Assembly: GCA_949752795.1 (NCBI GenBank) | Contig: OX457061.1 | Coordinates: 38,286,338-38,350,337, forward strand | Length of the DNA stretch: 64,000 bases | Source of the DNA: Hyperoodon ampullatus | Lineage: Eukaryota > Chordata > Mammalia > Artiodactyla > Ziphiidae | Reading direction: 5' to 3' | Part shown: positions 42,956-55,270 of the stretch, one piece after another | Position numbering within the stretch: the stretch's first letter is position 1 | Layout: every line of letters begins with the position of its first letter | Notes under the pieces: generated by a model | Databases searched by the model: none | What the model saw: the letters and a program-made list of their open reading frames with translations, nothing else | Told to the model about the DNA's origin: nothing | Program-made: the position numbers and the translations under genes

Positions 42956-43606
42956 ATGGTAATAGGAACATACATATTGATAATTACCTTAAATGTAAAT
43001 GGATTAAATGCCCCCACCAAAAGACACAGACTGGCTGAATGGATACAAAAACAAGAACCATATATATGCTGTCTACAAGAGACCCACTTAAGACCTAGAG
43101 ACACATACAGACTGAAAGTGAGGGGATGGAAAAAGATATTCTATGCAAATGGAAACCAAAAGAAAGCTGGAGTAGCAATTCTCATATCAGATAAAATAGA
43201 CTTTAAAACAAAGACTATTACAAGAGACAAAGAAGGACACTACATAATGATCAAGGGATCGATCCAAGAAGAAGATATAACAATTGTAAATATTTATGCA
43301 CCCAACATAGGAGCACCTCAATACATAAGGCAAATAGTAACAGCCGTAAAAGGGGAAATCAACAGTAACACATTCATACTAGGGGACTTTAACACCCCGC
43401 TTTCACCCGTGCAATGGAATCATAGTTGTGTCACCCTGTGGCAGCATTATCCGCTTATCTCCCACTGGCAGCTCTCAGAGTTGCAAAGATGGGTTAATGT
43501 TGGTAGGTGTGATGGTAAAAGGAGCCACTCCACTTCCTCCCTTGAGTCCTACCTAAATCCTTGTATTCTGGCTCTGAGAGACAATACCCTATACTGTTTC
43601 TCATAA
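42956..43606 (+). pseudogene. L1 ORF2 endonuclease fragment fused to flanking DNA
   Basis: Open frame of 216 codons. Residues 1-151 are the start of ORF2p, an APE-type endonuclease that nicks target DNA: N15 in NVNG, E42 in QETH, YAPN at 114-117 and GDFN (D144, N146) are the expected active-site motifs. At codon 152, exactly at the flanking direct repeat, the L1 ends, and the frame continues 65 codons into unrelated flank. The last part of the endonuclease fold and all reverse transcriptase are missing. Confidence 0.8.
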
Positions 43607-45684
43607 AAAACTATGGAGGTTGGATTTTATTATTTTTATGCTTTTTTTTTTTCTTTCTCAGTTCTTTAAGGCAGAGGAAGTGAGCCTCTTGACTACGTCT
43701 CCCTGTCTCTTTCTGGCTTGCTTGTGTTTGAAAGCTTCTTTTTCCTCCTTTTTATTTTTAATTTTTATGTGTTTGCCTGATCTTCCTTGATGTTGGGCCC
43801 AGTAATCTATCTCACAATTCCTCCTATTACCAGTGCAGCTCCACTGAGGTGGCCTGAGCTACGACCTTCTCTGCAGTGACTCTCACATGGCCTCATGTGC
43901 CAGCTGGGAATCATTGCACATGTAGGTCTTTGGAATACTAAAATACATGGATATCTAATACTGATTGTTACCATTTTAGTTCCAATAACTTGATTTTATA
44001 TTTTGGTCATTTGGGGTAAGAAGAATAAAAAGGCTTACATTAAAGGAACATAACTTGAAAAAAATGTTATGAAAAACACTGTGAGATTTGGGGGACCAGG
44101 GTGAGTGATGTAAAGGTTATTAGTCCCTTCATACTTAAGTATGAATTGTTTCTTTTCAACTCTGCCTGAGAGTAATTCCACTAAACTGAGTCATTTAGAA
44201 TGCTCAAGAATGTGAATGTGTAAAGCTAAATGTATTACAAAATATTAACATGCATTAGATGTATTAAAGTACTTTGGTATATTAGCTATTTTGGTTTTGT
44301 TTATGGGTTATACATTTAAAGTTGCTTTAACAGTCATGACCTTTTTTTTTTTTTTGAAGCTATTACTTGTCTTAGAAAGAGCGTAATGATCATTAGAGTC
44401 ATTGTGTTCTAAAGTATACTGACCACTAGATGACAGAAGTTAGACAGTGATTTTCAAGGTTAGGCCCAATGCAGAGCATTGCTAGGTTCTGTTAGAACCT
44501 TTACTAAAATAAATAAGTAAATTAATTAATTAACGGAATTTTGTGAAAATGGACATTTTTAAATATCTGCATACCAAAATTCTTGAGCAGTAATATCAAG
44601 ACACTACAAAGTTGTACTTCTAAATTTTCATTGTTCTTACCTGTGTTTGGCATCAGTCATGATTTCATATTAAATGTATATAGTACATAAAAAGAGTAGT
44701 AAAAGGGAAGAGTGGTAATAACATAAAAAGTATGCTCATCTATTTTCTTTTCTGACCATAGTGATTCTAAAAGAAAACATTGTCCTCTTCTGTCATGTAA
44801 GAGTACTTGAATCTTCCATTTTCTCATCTGGCTCTTCTACCAGTGTGGCAAGCTGCGAAAACTCCCCACTTAGGGGAGTTCTAAGTTTGGCCAATTGCTG
44901 GTTTCAAAATTGTGAGTTGAGGATATCAGCAAAGATAATTACATAACAAAATTTCTTGTGGATTTTCTGTTGTATGCCTATTGCTTTGTAATTATATAAG
45001 AATAAAAAAACCTTTTGTCTAAATAGATTTAGAATCTACTTTCCTGCAGTTAAGAAAAGAAATATTCTTTCCCTCAGAGTTTTCAAGTGACCAAAATTCA
45101 GCTAATTTATTATAATTTGTTTTAATTAGTTTCAATTAGGTTCTCAGATGCCATTTCCTTGAATACTGAATGAATGAATATACTTCATCTTTCAGTTGGA
45201 TGTGGGTCCAGTGTTCTCAATGAGTGTTATGACCCTTATTCTTGGTGTAGCACTGAGAAGCTCTCATAATTTTGTGGGGGAAAGTGAACAACAAAAGCTA
45301 TTCAAGGAAAAATTAGATTATTCCCATACTGAAGAAGGGGACTAGGGAGAAACTGACTTCAACCCATTGCATTGCCTAGGAAGTATGGGGACCCCAGAAA
45401 AAAGTAATCCTTGAACATCCTACCATTTTACCTAAAGATGCAGAGCACAGACTGGGCAAAAGATGGAGCTGTCCCTGATAATTTTCACATACAAAAAATA
45501 AATATATATATATATATAATATATATATATATATATTTTTTTATATATATATAATATATATATCTTTGGAGGGGAAAAAAGTCAATTCCCCAATCCCAGA
45601 AAGACAAACACTTTCATAATCATTCCACGGAGGCCAACAGGTTGCAAAACCAACTGAATAGCCCTGCAAACATAAATCTCCACC
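43419..45684. other. Spacer without recognised gene
   Basis: Mostly AT-rich sequence. The first 200 bases look unique and continue the DNA left of the L1 at 40028. An AT-rich palindromic dinucleotide tract is listed at 45490. No other element was confidently recognised. Confidence 0.5.
45490..45563. repeat. TA dinucleotide tract with cruciform potential
   Basis: Runs of TA broken by a seven-T stretch. The two TA blocks are self-complementary around the middle. Confidence 0.9.
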
Positions 45685-45700
45685 AGACTCCTTAACTCTT

Positions 45701-45785
45701 TTTTTTTTTTGCGTTACACAGGCTCCGGACGCACAGGCTCAGTGGCCAGGTGGACTCTCAACCACTGTGCCACCAGGGAAACCCC
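45701..45785 (-). mobile_element. Internally deleted CHR SINE
   Basis: Only 85 bases: T tail, gcgttac, the caggctccggacgcacagg segment and the head ggtggactctcaaccactg. The central part, including the B box, is missing. A perfect 16-base target site duplication (agactccttaactctt) flanks it at 45685-45700 and 45786-45801. Confidence 0.9.
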
Positions 45786-48573
45786 AGACTCCTTAACTCT
45801 TATCAAAGTAATTGGGCTCCCAAGAAACTACCCAGAATGCTAGAGTGATTCAATCCTTCCCAGGGAATTCATTCAGTGGTTTACTCATTTGACACTGTTA
45901 TCGAGGGTTCAGTATGTATTAGGCATTGCTCTAAGGAATAGGGACACAGGATGACTAGGACAGGGACCCTAATAGGAAACAACAACAGCAACAACAAAAC
46001 CTCCTGATGCTCTGGCTCTGTGCATCACTACTGACTGTTCCAGCATCTTCCGAAATACCTGTCATTGAACTGACCCAAGCTTAGTTTAATTTTGATGGGT
46101 ATAGTGAGTGATGATGATGATTACAAAAGTTCCCATTTGGCATTTTGTACATTTAGTCATTATTTCACTTAATCTTCACAGAAGTTCTGTGAAAGTATTG
46201 GAGCAAACAAAGCTGAAATATATTTGTTCCAACACGCTCCTGAACAACCAGTGGATTAAAGAAGAAATCAAAAGAGAAATCAAAAAACATCTTGAGATAA
46301 ATGAAATGGAAACACAATACCAAAACTTATGGAATATGGCAAAAGCACTTCTGGAGGAAAGTTTATAGGTATAAACACACACATCGAGGGGAGAAAAAAT
46401 CTCAAGAAAACAACAAAACATCTCAAAAGGATGGGAAAAAAATAAGAAATTAAGCTCAAGGTTAGCAGAAGAGAGGAAATAATAAAGATTAGAGTAGAAG
46501 TAAATGAAATAGAGAACAGAAAAACAATAGAAAATATTAACCATAGTTTTTTCTTTGAAAAGATAAACAAAACTGACAAACACCTAGCTAGACTAACCAA
46601 GGAAAAAAGAGAGAAGACCCAAATCAGATATAAATGAAAAAGGAGACATTACAACTGATACCACAGAAATACAAAAAATCATAAGAGGCTGCTCTGAAAA
46701 ACAATTTGTCAACAAATTGAACAAGCTAGAAAAAAATGGAAATATTCTTAGAAACATACAACTTACCAAGACTGAATCAGAAAGAAACAGAAAGTCTGAA
46801 TAGGCCAAGTACTAGAAGGATATTGAATCAGAAATCAAAACTCTACCAATGAAGAAAAGCCCAGGACCAGATAACTGATGAATTTTATCAAACACTTAAA
46901 GAATTAACACCAATGCTTCACAAACTCTACCAAAATATCAAAGAGGAGAGAACACTTCCAACACTTCCTTATTTTACAAGGCCAACATCCTGATACCAAA
47001 GCCAAATAAGGATACTACTAGAAAAGAAAACTAGAGGTCAATATCCCTGATAAATATAGATGCAAAAATTTTCAACAAGATACCAGCAAACCAAATTCAG
47101 CAGCACATTAAAAGGATCATTCACCATGATCAAGTGGGATTTATCCCTGGGATGAAAGGATGTTTCAACATATACAAATCAATGTGATATATAAATAGAA
47201 TAAAAGATAAAGTCATATGATCCTTTCAATAGGCACAGAAAAAGAACTGGAGAAAATTCAACATCTTTTCATAAAAATTTTTTTTTAAAAAGCTGAACAA
47301 ATTGGGTATAGGAAGAATGAACCTCAACATAACAAAAGCCATATATGACAAGCCCAAGCCCACAGCAAACGTTATTCAATGATAAAAGGTTGACAGTTTT
47401 TCTTCTAAGGTCAGAAACAGCACAAGTGTGCCCACTCCCACCACTCCTATTGAACATTGTACTGAAAGTCCTAGCTAGAGCAATCAGAAAAGACAAAAAA
47501 AGAACAGACATCCGTATTGGAAAGGAAGTAGTAAAACTGTCTTTGCAAATGACATGATTTTAATATAGAAAACCCCAAAGACTCCACCCAAAAAAAAAAC
47601 TAACAACAAATTCAGTAAAGTTGCAGGATATAAAATCAATGCAAAAATTTAGTTGCATTTCTATACAATAGCAACAAACTATCTGAAAAAAAAAAAGAAA
47701 AAAAAAGTCCCATTCACAATAGCATCAAAAACAATAAAGTACTTAGTAACAAATTTTACAAAGGAATTGACATCTGCACAATGAAAACTATAAGACTTAG
47801 ATGAAAGAAACTGAAGAAAACACAAACAAATGGAAAGCTATCCCATACTCATGGATCAGAAGAATTAATATTGTTAATATTTCCATACTACCTAAAACAA
47901 TCTACAAATTCGATGCAATCTCCATCAAAATTCTAAGCCATTTTTCACAATGGTAGGACAAACAATCCTAAAATTTGTATGAAACTACAAAAGACCCCAA
48001 AGAGCCAAAGTAATCTTGAGAAAGAACAAAGCTGGAGGCACTATAATTACTGATTTCAAACTATACTACAAAGCTATAGTAATTTAAAAAGAGCAGTATG
48101 ATATTAGCATAAAAGCTGACACATAGACCAATGGAACAGATTCAAGAGTCCAGAAATAAAGGAGCCAAGAATATACAATGGGGAAATGATAGTCTCTTCA
48201 ATAAATGGTGTCGGGAAAACTGGATATTCACATGCAAAAGTATGAAACCAGACCCCTCCCTTACACCACTCATAAAAAATTACATTAAAGATTTAAATAC
48301 AAAACATGAAACCATAAAACCCCTAGAAGGAAATGGGAAAGCTCCTTGTTATTAGTCTTGGAAATGAATTTTTTGGGTATGACAACAAAAGCAAAAATCA
48401 ACAAGTGGGTCTACATCAAACTAAAAAAACCTAAATCTGATTTTAAAATGGGCAGAGGATCTGAATAGACATTTTTTCCAAAGAAGACACACAGATGTCT
48501 TGGCCAGAAAGTACATGAAAATGTGATTGACATCACTAATCATCAGGGAAATGCAAATCAAAACCACGATGAG

Positions 48574-50136
48574 GCTTTTCTCCATGTCCCTCACAGTGAG
48601 CAGCAGATCTGAGAGGACCTATCTGCTGAAGGTTCTGGGCCAATTGCTTTTTTGGGACCCCACTGCCACCCACCCCACTCCTCCGTGGAGAGAAGATGGT
48701 GGGCCAGAACAGCACCATCTTGGATGGAACCCTTTTCATCAGGTACTACATTTACTTTGACCTCGAGACAGAGTGACCCCAAATTCAAGAGAATGAAGAA
48801 ATAAACAAAAGCTTGCCAAGGAGAGAGCTAGGCTTTCCAAGTTACTTGACCTTAAAGATGCTAAAGCTGTTCAGAATTTCTTCTTCCAATAACTACGGCT
48901 TGGTGAAAGTTACTAGCCCATGGTGAATATGAGAAAGGTATAGACCACCTGACAAATGCAGTTGCTGTGTGTGGACAGTCACAGCAGTTATTGCAAGTGT
49001 TAGGGCTAACAATTCAATCACCAGTGTTCCAGATGCTTTTGACTAAGCTTCCAACAATTAGAGAATTAATTATAAATGCTCAGAGCTTGACTGAAGGTGA
49101 TGTGGAATGAGAAAAAATGTCAACATAATTATCTCAATTTAAAATATTTTAAAAATCTTAACTCAGAAGATGAGCAGCTCTGGGGATGGGGGGGTGGGGA
49201 CGTAAGGGCAAATATGCTTGTTTTGGACTGTCCTACACTGAAATCTACCAAAGTTAGTTTTTACTTTGTGTAGAGCCATTTGTCTGTTTTATTTATTTTT
49301 CCCAGTAAAAAGCATATTTTGAGAGAGATTTTCATTTTATAAATACCCTGTGAGTTACTGAAATTTAGATTTTGTTTATTCCTAAAACATGCAATTTAAA
49401 TGTACATATCACATTGTTTACATTACAAATACTCAGTGCTCAGTTTTGAAAGATGGCCAGAAAAGTGTAGAAGAAAGCTGAAGAATGCACATTTTTTTTA
49501 AACGAGTACATTTTGCTATACATCAGAAAACTGGATGGAAACTTGATTGTGTTTATCAAAGGTGAACATTAAAATCTTTGATTCTTTCCATTTAATCTTT
49601 TATACATGTGAGATGTGCTGCTGTACTGTAGTAACAATTTCAGCCTCCACTATGTGTATTAATCTTGACATGTTTTGTTTAAATCAGTGGGCTTAATGTG
49701 TTCTGGATAGTTATATCCTTAATAACTATCTAACTCATTTAGATATATGTAGTTGCAAATAACACTGGAAATTAGATCTACATACATCCCTAATCTAGCT
49801 GAATGAGCTTCAGCAGTTAATGTCTGCCCACTTGCCTCATTTATAAAATGAGAGAATTGGTCTACTTATTCAGAGAAGCCTCTCTTTCAGCTTCTAATTC
49901 CTTTGGTTCTGTTCAGCATCCTCAAATCCACCTTCTTCTGAGGGATATATCTGTTTGGGCAACCACACTTGCATTTTTTAATACTCTGAATTTTACAAGC
50001 TTGCCTGACTTGGTATTTCTGAACTGTTTTTTTAAGGTATAAATTGTGTTGATTTTCACTGAAATCATGGTTCTGTCACTACTTATTTAAATTAATCTGA
50101 AACTTAACCTTCAAAGTAAAAACAAAACAAAACAAA
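48574..50136 (+). pseudogene. TOMM20P: TOMM20 processed pseudogene (retrocopy)
   Basis: Intronless copy of the mRNA for TOM20, the outer-membrane receptor of the mitochondrial import complex. The coding part runs from ATG at 48696 to TGA at 49108-49110. Recognisable segments in order: MVGQNS, IYFD, SDPNFK-like codons, KLAKERAGLSKL-like codons, DLKDA, FFL, GEYEKG, HLTNA, AVCG, QQLLQV, VFQMLLTKLPTI, AQSLTEGDVE. It is disrupted: a TGA lies about 27 codons in (after DLETE), and several indels make the coding part about 415 bases against 438 in the parent as I recall it. The 3' UTR and A-rich end follow (to about 50136). A direct repeat near aaaaccacgatgag (48560-48573) and aaaaccatgag (50137-50147) marks L1-type insertion. 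Confidence 0.88.
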
Positions 50137-50532
50137 AAAACCATGAGATATCACCCCACACCTGTTAGGATATCTATAATCAAAAAGACGAGAGATTACA
50201 AATGTTGACAAGGATGTGGAGAAAAGAGAACTCTTGTACACTGTTGGTGGGAATGTAAATTGGTACAGCCACTATGTAAAACCACATGAAGCTTCCTTTA
50301 AAAATTAAAAATTGAGCTACCATATGATCCAGCAATCCCCCTTCGAGGTATATATCTGAAGGAAATGAGATCACTATCTTGAAGAGATAGCTGCATCCTC
50401 ATTTTCATTGCAGCATTAACCTAAGTGTCTGTCAACAGATGAATGGATAAAGAAGTTGTGGTATATATGTACAATAGAATTGTACATTCAGCAATAAAAA
50501 AGAAGGAAATTCTACCATTTAAGACAACATGG

Positions 50533-50864
50533 GGCTTCCCTGGTGGCACAGTGGTTAAGAATCCACCTGCCAATACAGGGGACATGGGTTCAAGCCCTGG
50601 GCCAGGAAGATACCACATGCCATGGAGCCACTAAGCCCTTGCACCACAACTACTGAGCCTGCTCTCTAGAACCAGTAAACAACAACTACTGAAGCCCCTA
50701 CACCTAGACCCCATGCTCCACAACAAGAGAAGCCACCGCAATGAAAAACCTGTGCACCACAATAAAGAGTAGCCCATGCTAGCCGCAACTAGAGAAAGCC
50801 CACGTGCAGCAACAAAAACCTAACACGGCCAAAAATAAATAAATAAATTAATTAATTTTTTAAA
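50533..50864 (+). mobile_element. CHR-2-like SINE
   Basis: Plus-strand longer SINE with head tggtggcacagtggttaaga and tail module agagaaagcccacgtgcagc, then an aaataaat-rich tail. Direct repeats aagacaacatgg (50521-50532) and aagacaatatgg (50865-50876). It is more diverged than the other copies, so probably older. Confidence 0.9.
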
Positions 50865-51368
50865 AAGACAATATGGACGGACCTTGAGGGCATTATGTTT
50901 AGTGAAGTAAGTCACACAGAAAGACAAATACTGTATGACAGCATTTATATCTGGAATCTAAAAAAAAAAAATCTAAAAAACCCCCAAAAAACAAAAAAAC
51001 AGATTTGTGGTTACCAGGAGTGGAGGGGTTTGGGGAAGGGGTATGGAATATGTGAAGATAGTAAGAGGGTGCAAACTTTCCATTATAAGATGAATACATT
51101 TTGGGGTCTAATGTATAGCATGGTGATTATACTTAACAATACTTTTTTGTGTGATTGAAAGTTGCTAACAGAGCAGATCTTAAAAGTTCTCACCACACAC
51201 ATAAATTAACTATGTGAGGTGATGGATGTGTTACCTGAATTTAGCATGGTAATAATACCACAATATTTATATATATCAAGTCATCATGCTATACACCTTA
51301 AACTTATACAATGTTATATGTCAATTATATGTCAATAAAGCTGGGAAAAATAAATGTCAAAAAAAAAA

Positions 51369-52190
51369 GATATTTGTTCAGTAGAGCAAGGCTGAATAGA
51401 GTGAAACCCACTTTCTCTTTAATAGATTTTTCCAGAGGCCTCAGGCAAAGACACTTGATCTTCTCTAAGAGTTGTTTTTCTCTTATAGAAGGACTATTTT
51501 AATTTTTTGATTGATCTTTCTGACCTAATGTCTTAGTTTTGCTCATCCATTGGAATAGAATTTTTAATGTATTTTATAACTCTATCTTCAGTATACTTTA
51601 ATGTATTCTGCTTCAGATATTTGAAACTAATAATGTCATATGAGACTGTCAACCAGGGTGACTACCAATGTCCTCTCCAGCATAGTCAGCTTATATGACT
51701 GCTCAAGACTTAAGAAAGAGTGTTCCCAGGAAAAAGGCCAATGGGCTTTTTAAAGACCTAGCCTTTAGAACACAAGGCATTACTTCTGCCATATATATTG
51801 TTTGAAGTAGTTACAAGCCCACCTAGATTCAAGGGAGGGGTCATGAGAGATGTATCAAAAAATTTGCAACTGGGTTTGAAAACCACCATGGGTGGTAATG
51901 AGAAGGTTTTAAGATGGGAACACTTTAACCAGATTTGCATTTTAATTAGATCCACCTGGCTGGAATGAGAATGGATGTGGCGAGACCATTTGAGAGAAAG
52001 AAATGGTAGTAGTGGAGATGTGAATGGATACAGAGGTGTGAATGGATTCAGGAGATATTTAAGAGCTAAAATCTATGGGATATAAATCAATAACTGTAAC
52101 ACTACCATTTGGCTTATAACATATATGAATGTAATATACTGACAGTAGCACAAAGGAGGAGGACAGAAATGAAGTTAGGATGGAATAAAG
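51369..52190. other. Spacer without recognised feature
   Basis: AT-rich, no gene or confidently recognised repeat. It may be unique sequence between two L1 insertions. Confidence 0.5.
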
Positions 52191-52194
52191 TTTC

Positions 52195-54592
52195 TACATT
52201 TTATTGAAATTAAGTTAGAATTAACATGAAGTGGATTGTGGTATAAATTAAGATGCATATTGTAATCCACAGAGCAACCAGCCACTAAGAAAATCACAAA
52301 AATTTTTAAAAAATCAACACTTGAATTAAAATGGTACACTATAGAATTTTATTTTTAAAAATAGTAAAGAAAGAAGAACAAAAGAGACATGGGACATATA
52401 GAAAATAAATAACAAAGTGGAAAACATAACTTCCACCATATCAGTTACATGCAGTGTGAATGGATTAAACACTCCAAATATAGAGATTACACAACAAACA
52501 AAAATCCAGGACAAGATGACTTCACTGGTAAATTCCAAAAAGCATTTGAAGAATACCAATCCTTCTCAAACTCTTCCAAAAAAATAGAAGAGGAGGGAAC
52601 ATTTCCAAACACATTTTACAAGACCAACATTACCCTGTTACCAAAACCAGAAAAGAATGCCACAAGAAAAAAAAATTACAAGCCAATAACCCTGTTGATG
52701 AACATAGATGCAAAAATCCTCAACAAAATATTAGCAAACTGAATTTAGCAATACATTAAAAGGATCATATACAATCATCAAGTGGAATTTATTCCAAGGA
52801 TGCAGCATGGTTCAACATCTGCCAGTCAATCAGTGTGATTCATCACATTAACAAAATGAAGAATAAAAAATGATATGATCATCTCAATAGATGCAGAAAA
52901 AGCATTTGAAATTTTTCAACATCCATTTATGATAAAATCTCTCAACACACTTGTTATAGAGGGAATGTACCTCAACATGATAAAGGCCATATATAACAAA
53001 CCTACAGCTTACATCATACTCAGTGGTGAAAAGCTTAGAGCTTTTTCTCTAAGATCAGGAATAAGACAAGGATGCCCACTCTCACCAGTTTTATTCAAAA
53101 TAACATTGAAAGTCCTAACCAGAGCAATTAGGGGGGAAAAGAAAGCATCCTAATCAGAAAGAAAGAAGTAAAACTGTCACTATTTGCAGATGACATGATA
53201 TTACATATAGAAAACCCTAAAGATTCCACAAAAAACTTAGAACTAATAAACAAATTCAGTAAAGTTCCAGAACACAAAATCATTAAACAGTTGACCCTCT
53301 GTCCATATCCTTTGGTTCTGCATCTGTGGATTCAACCAACTGCAGACTGAAAACGTTCAGAAAAAAATTCCAGAAATTTTCAAAAAGCAAAACGCAAATT
53401 TGCTGCATGCCAGCAACTATTTACATAACATTTACATTGTATTAGGTATTATAAGTAATCTAGAAATTATTTAAAGTATACAGGAGAAAGTGTGTAGGTT
53501 ATATGCAAATACTGTGCCATTTTATATAAGGGACTTCAGCATCCGTGGATTTGGTATCTGTAGGGGTCCTGGAACCAGATGCCTGAGGATACCAAGGGAT
53601 AATTGTACAAAAATCAGTTGCATTTCTATAGACCAATAACAAATTATCAGAAAGAGAAATTAGAGAAGCAATCCCATTTACAACTGCATCAAAAAGAATA
53701 AAATACCTAGGAATAAATTTAACCAAAGAGGTGAAAGACCTGTACACTGAAAACTATAAGCCATTGATGAAAGAAATTGAAAAAGACACAAATATATGGA
53801 AAGATATTCCATGCTCATGGATTGGAAGAATTAATATTGCCAAAATGTCCATACTACACAAAGCAACCTATAGATTCAATGCAATCCTGATCAATGTTCC
53901 AATGGCATTTTCCACAATAATAGAACAATCCTAAAATTTGTATGGAACCACAGAAGACCCTGAGCAGCCAAAGCAATCTTGAGAAAGGACAAAGCTAGGG
54001 CATCACATTCCCTGATTTCAAACTATATACAAAGATATTAGAATCAAAATAGTATGATATTGGCATTAAAACAGACACACAGACCAATGGAACAGAATAA
54101 AGAGCCCAGAAATAAACTCACACAATTAATTTACAGCAAAGGAGCCAAGAATATACAATTGGAAATGGACCGTTCTTCAATAAGTGGGAAAACTGAACAG
54201 CCATATATATGTGTGTGTGTATACACACACACACACACACACACACACAATAGAATGTTATTCAGCCATTAAAAAAGGTAATCTTGCCATTTGTAACATG
54301 ACTGAGGCACATGTATGCTAAGTGAATAAATCAGACAGAAAAACAAATACTGTATGATCTCGCTTATATGTGGAATCTAAAAAGCTAAAAAAGAAAAATC
54401 AATCTCATAAATAAGAGAACAGAGAGAAAGATTGGTGGTTTTCAGAGGTGGGGGTGGCAAAAATGGGTGAGGGTGGTCAAAGGTACAAACACCGGTCATA
54501 AAATAAGTAAGTCATGGGGATGTAAGGTACAGCATGGTGACAATTGTTAATAATACTTTGTTGTCTATTTGAAAGTTGCTGAGAGTGAATCT
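52195..54592 (+). mobile_element. Old L1 ORF2 fragments, plus strand, with internal deletion and insertions
   Basis: ORF2 phrases in order: gtgtgaatggattaaacact (endonuclease start), an abrupt jump at about 52495 to [17 protein letters not shown] and [20 protein letters not shown] (RT), [14 protein letters not shown] (RT palm, 53080), then after a Tigger insertion [20 protein letters not shown] and the 3' region. Many stops. A CA microsatellite (54217-54249) replaces part of the C-terminus. Confidence 0.8.
53288..53605. mobile_element. Tigger/MER2-like short DNA transposon inside L1
   Basis: Terminal inverted ends cagttgaccctctgtccat and aagggataattg (complement of the left end with changes). 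Body phrases attcaaccaactgcagactg, aactatttacataacattta and gggacttcagcatccgtgg are typical of a non-autonomous Tigger family. L1 sequence resumes right after it at 53608. Confidence 0.75.
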
Positions 54593-54612
54593 TAAAAGTT
54601 CTCATCACAAGA

Positions 54613-54971
54613 GGGCTTCCCTGGTGGCGCAGTGGTTGAAAATCCGCCTGCCAGAGCGGGGTACATGGGTTCGAGCCCTGGTCCGGGAGGATCCCACATG
54701 CTGCGGAGCGGCTGGGCCCGCACGCCACAACTGCTGAGCCTGTGCTCTAGAGCCCGGGGGCCACAGCTGCTGAGCCCACGTGCCCCAACTATTGAAGCCC
54801 GAGCATCTAGAGCCTGTGCTCTGCAACAGGAGAAGCCACCACAATGAGAAGCCTATGCACCGCCACGAAGAGTAGCCCACACTTGCCCCAACTAGAGAAA
54901 GCCCGCATGCAGCAACGAGGACCCAACACAGCCAAAAATAGAAAATAAATTTATAAAAAAAAAAAAAAAAA
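54613..54971 (+). mobile_element. CHR-2-like SINE
   Basis: Plus-strand copy of about 350 bases with head, B box (gggttcgagccctggtc), tail module and a 20-base A tail. A perfect 19-base direct repeat, aaaagttctcatcacaaga, lies at 54594-54612 and 54972-54990. Confidence 0.93.
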
Positions 54972-54990
54972 AAAAGTTCTCATCACAAGA

Positions 54991-55270
54991 AAAAAATTAC
55001 TGCGTGGTGATGGATGTTAAGTAGGTGATCATTTCACAATAAACACACACATATTAAAGATTACAGTCACTCTGGAAAACAGTTTGGCATTTTCTTATAA
55101 AACTGAACATCCAATTACCATATGATGCAGCAACTGCACTCTTGGACATTTATCCCAGAGAAATGAGAACTTATGTTCACACAAACCCCTGTACCTGAAT
55201 GTTCATAGCAGTTTTATTTGTAAGAGCCAAAACTGGAATCAATCTAAATGTCCTTCAATAAGTGAATTGT
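54991..55270 (+). mobile_element. L1 3' fragment
   Basis: Continuation of the interrupted L1 (ttactgcgtggtgatggatg) and a further L1-like stretch (accatatgatgcagcaactg; ctgaatgttcatagcagttt). No open frame. Confidence 0.7.

Larger units (their letters stand above)
40038..43408 (+). mobile_element. 3'-truncated L1, plus strand
   Basis: Begins in a standard L1 5' UTR (gaagatggcggaagatttaa), continues through ORF1 (42010) and ends inside the ORF2 endonuclease at 43408, with no A tail. A 10-base direct repeat gtgcaatgga flanks it at 40028-40037 and 43409-43418, consistent with a target site duplication. It is the least decayed L1 in the window. Confidence 0.85.
46215..51368 (+). mobile_element. 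5'-truncated old L1, interrupted by two retrocopies
   Basis: Plus-strand L1 from inside ORF2 (NTLLNNQWIKEEIKREIKKH) to its 3' UTR and A tail (51358-51368). It is split at 48574-50136 by a TOMM20 processed pseudogene and at 50533-50864 by a SINE. Frameshifts and stops throughout; not active. Confidence 0.85.

Noticed and set aside
46108..46368. 86-codon frame KEEIKREIKKHLEINEMETQ
   Set aside because: This is the L1 ORF2 region of the old plus-strand L1, not an independent small gene.
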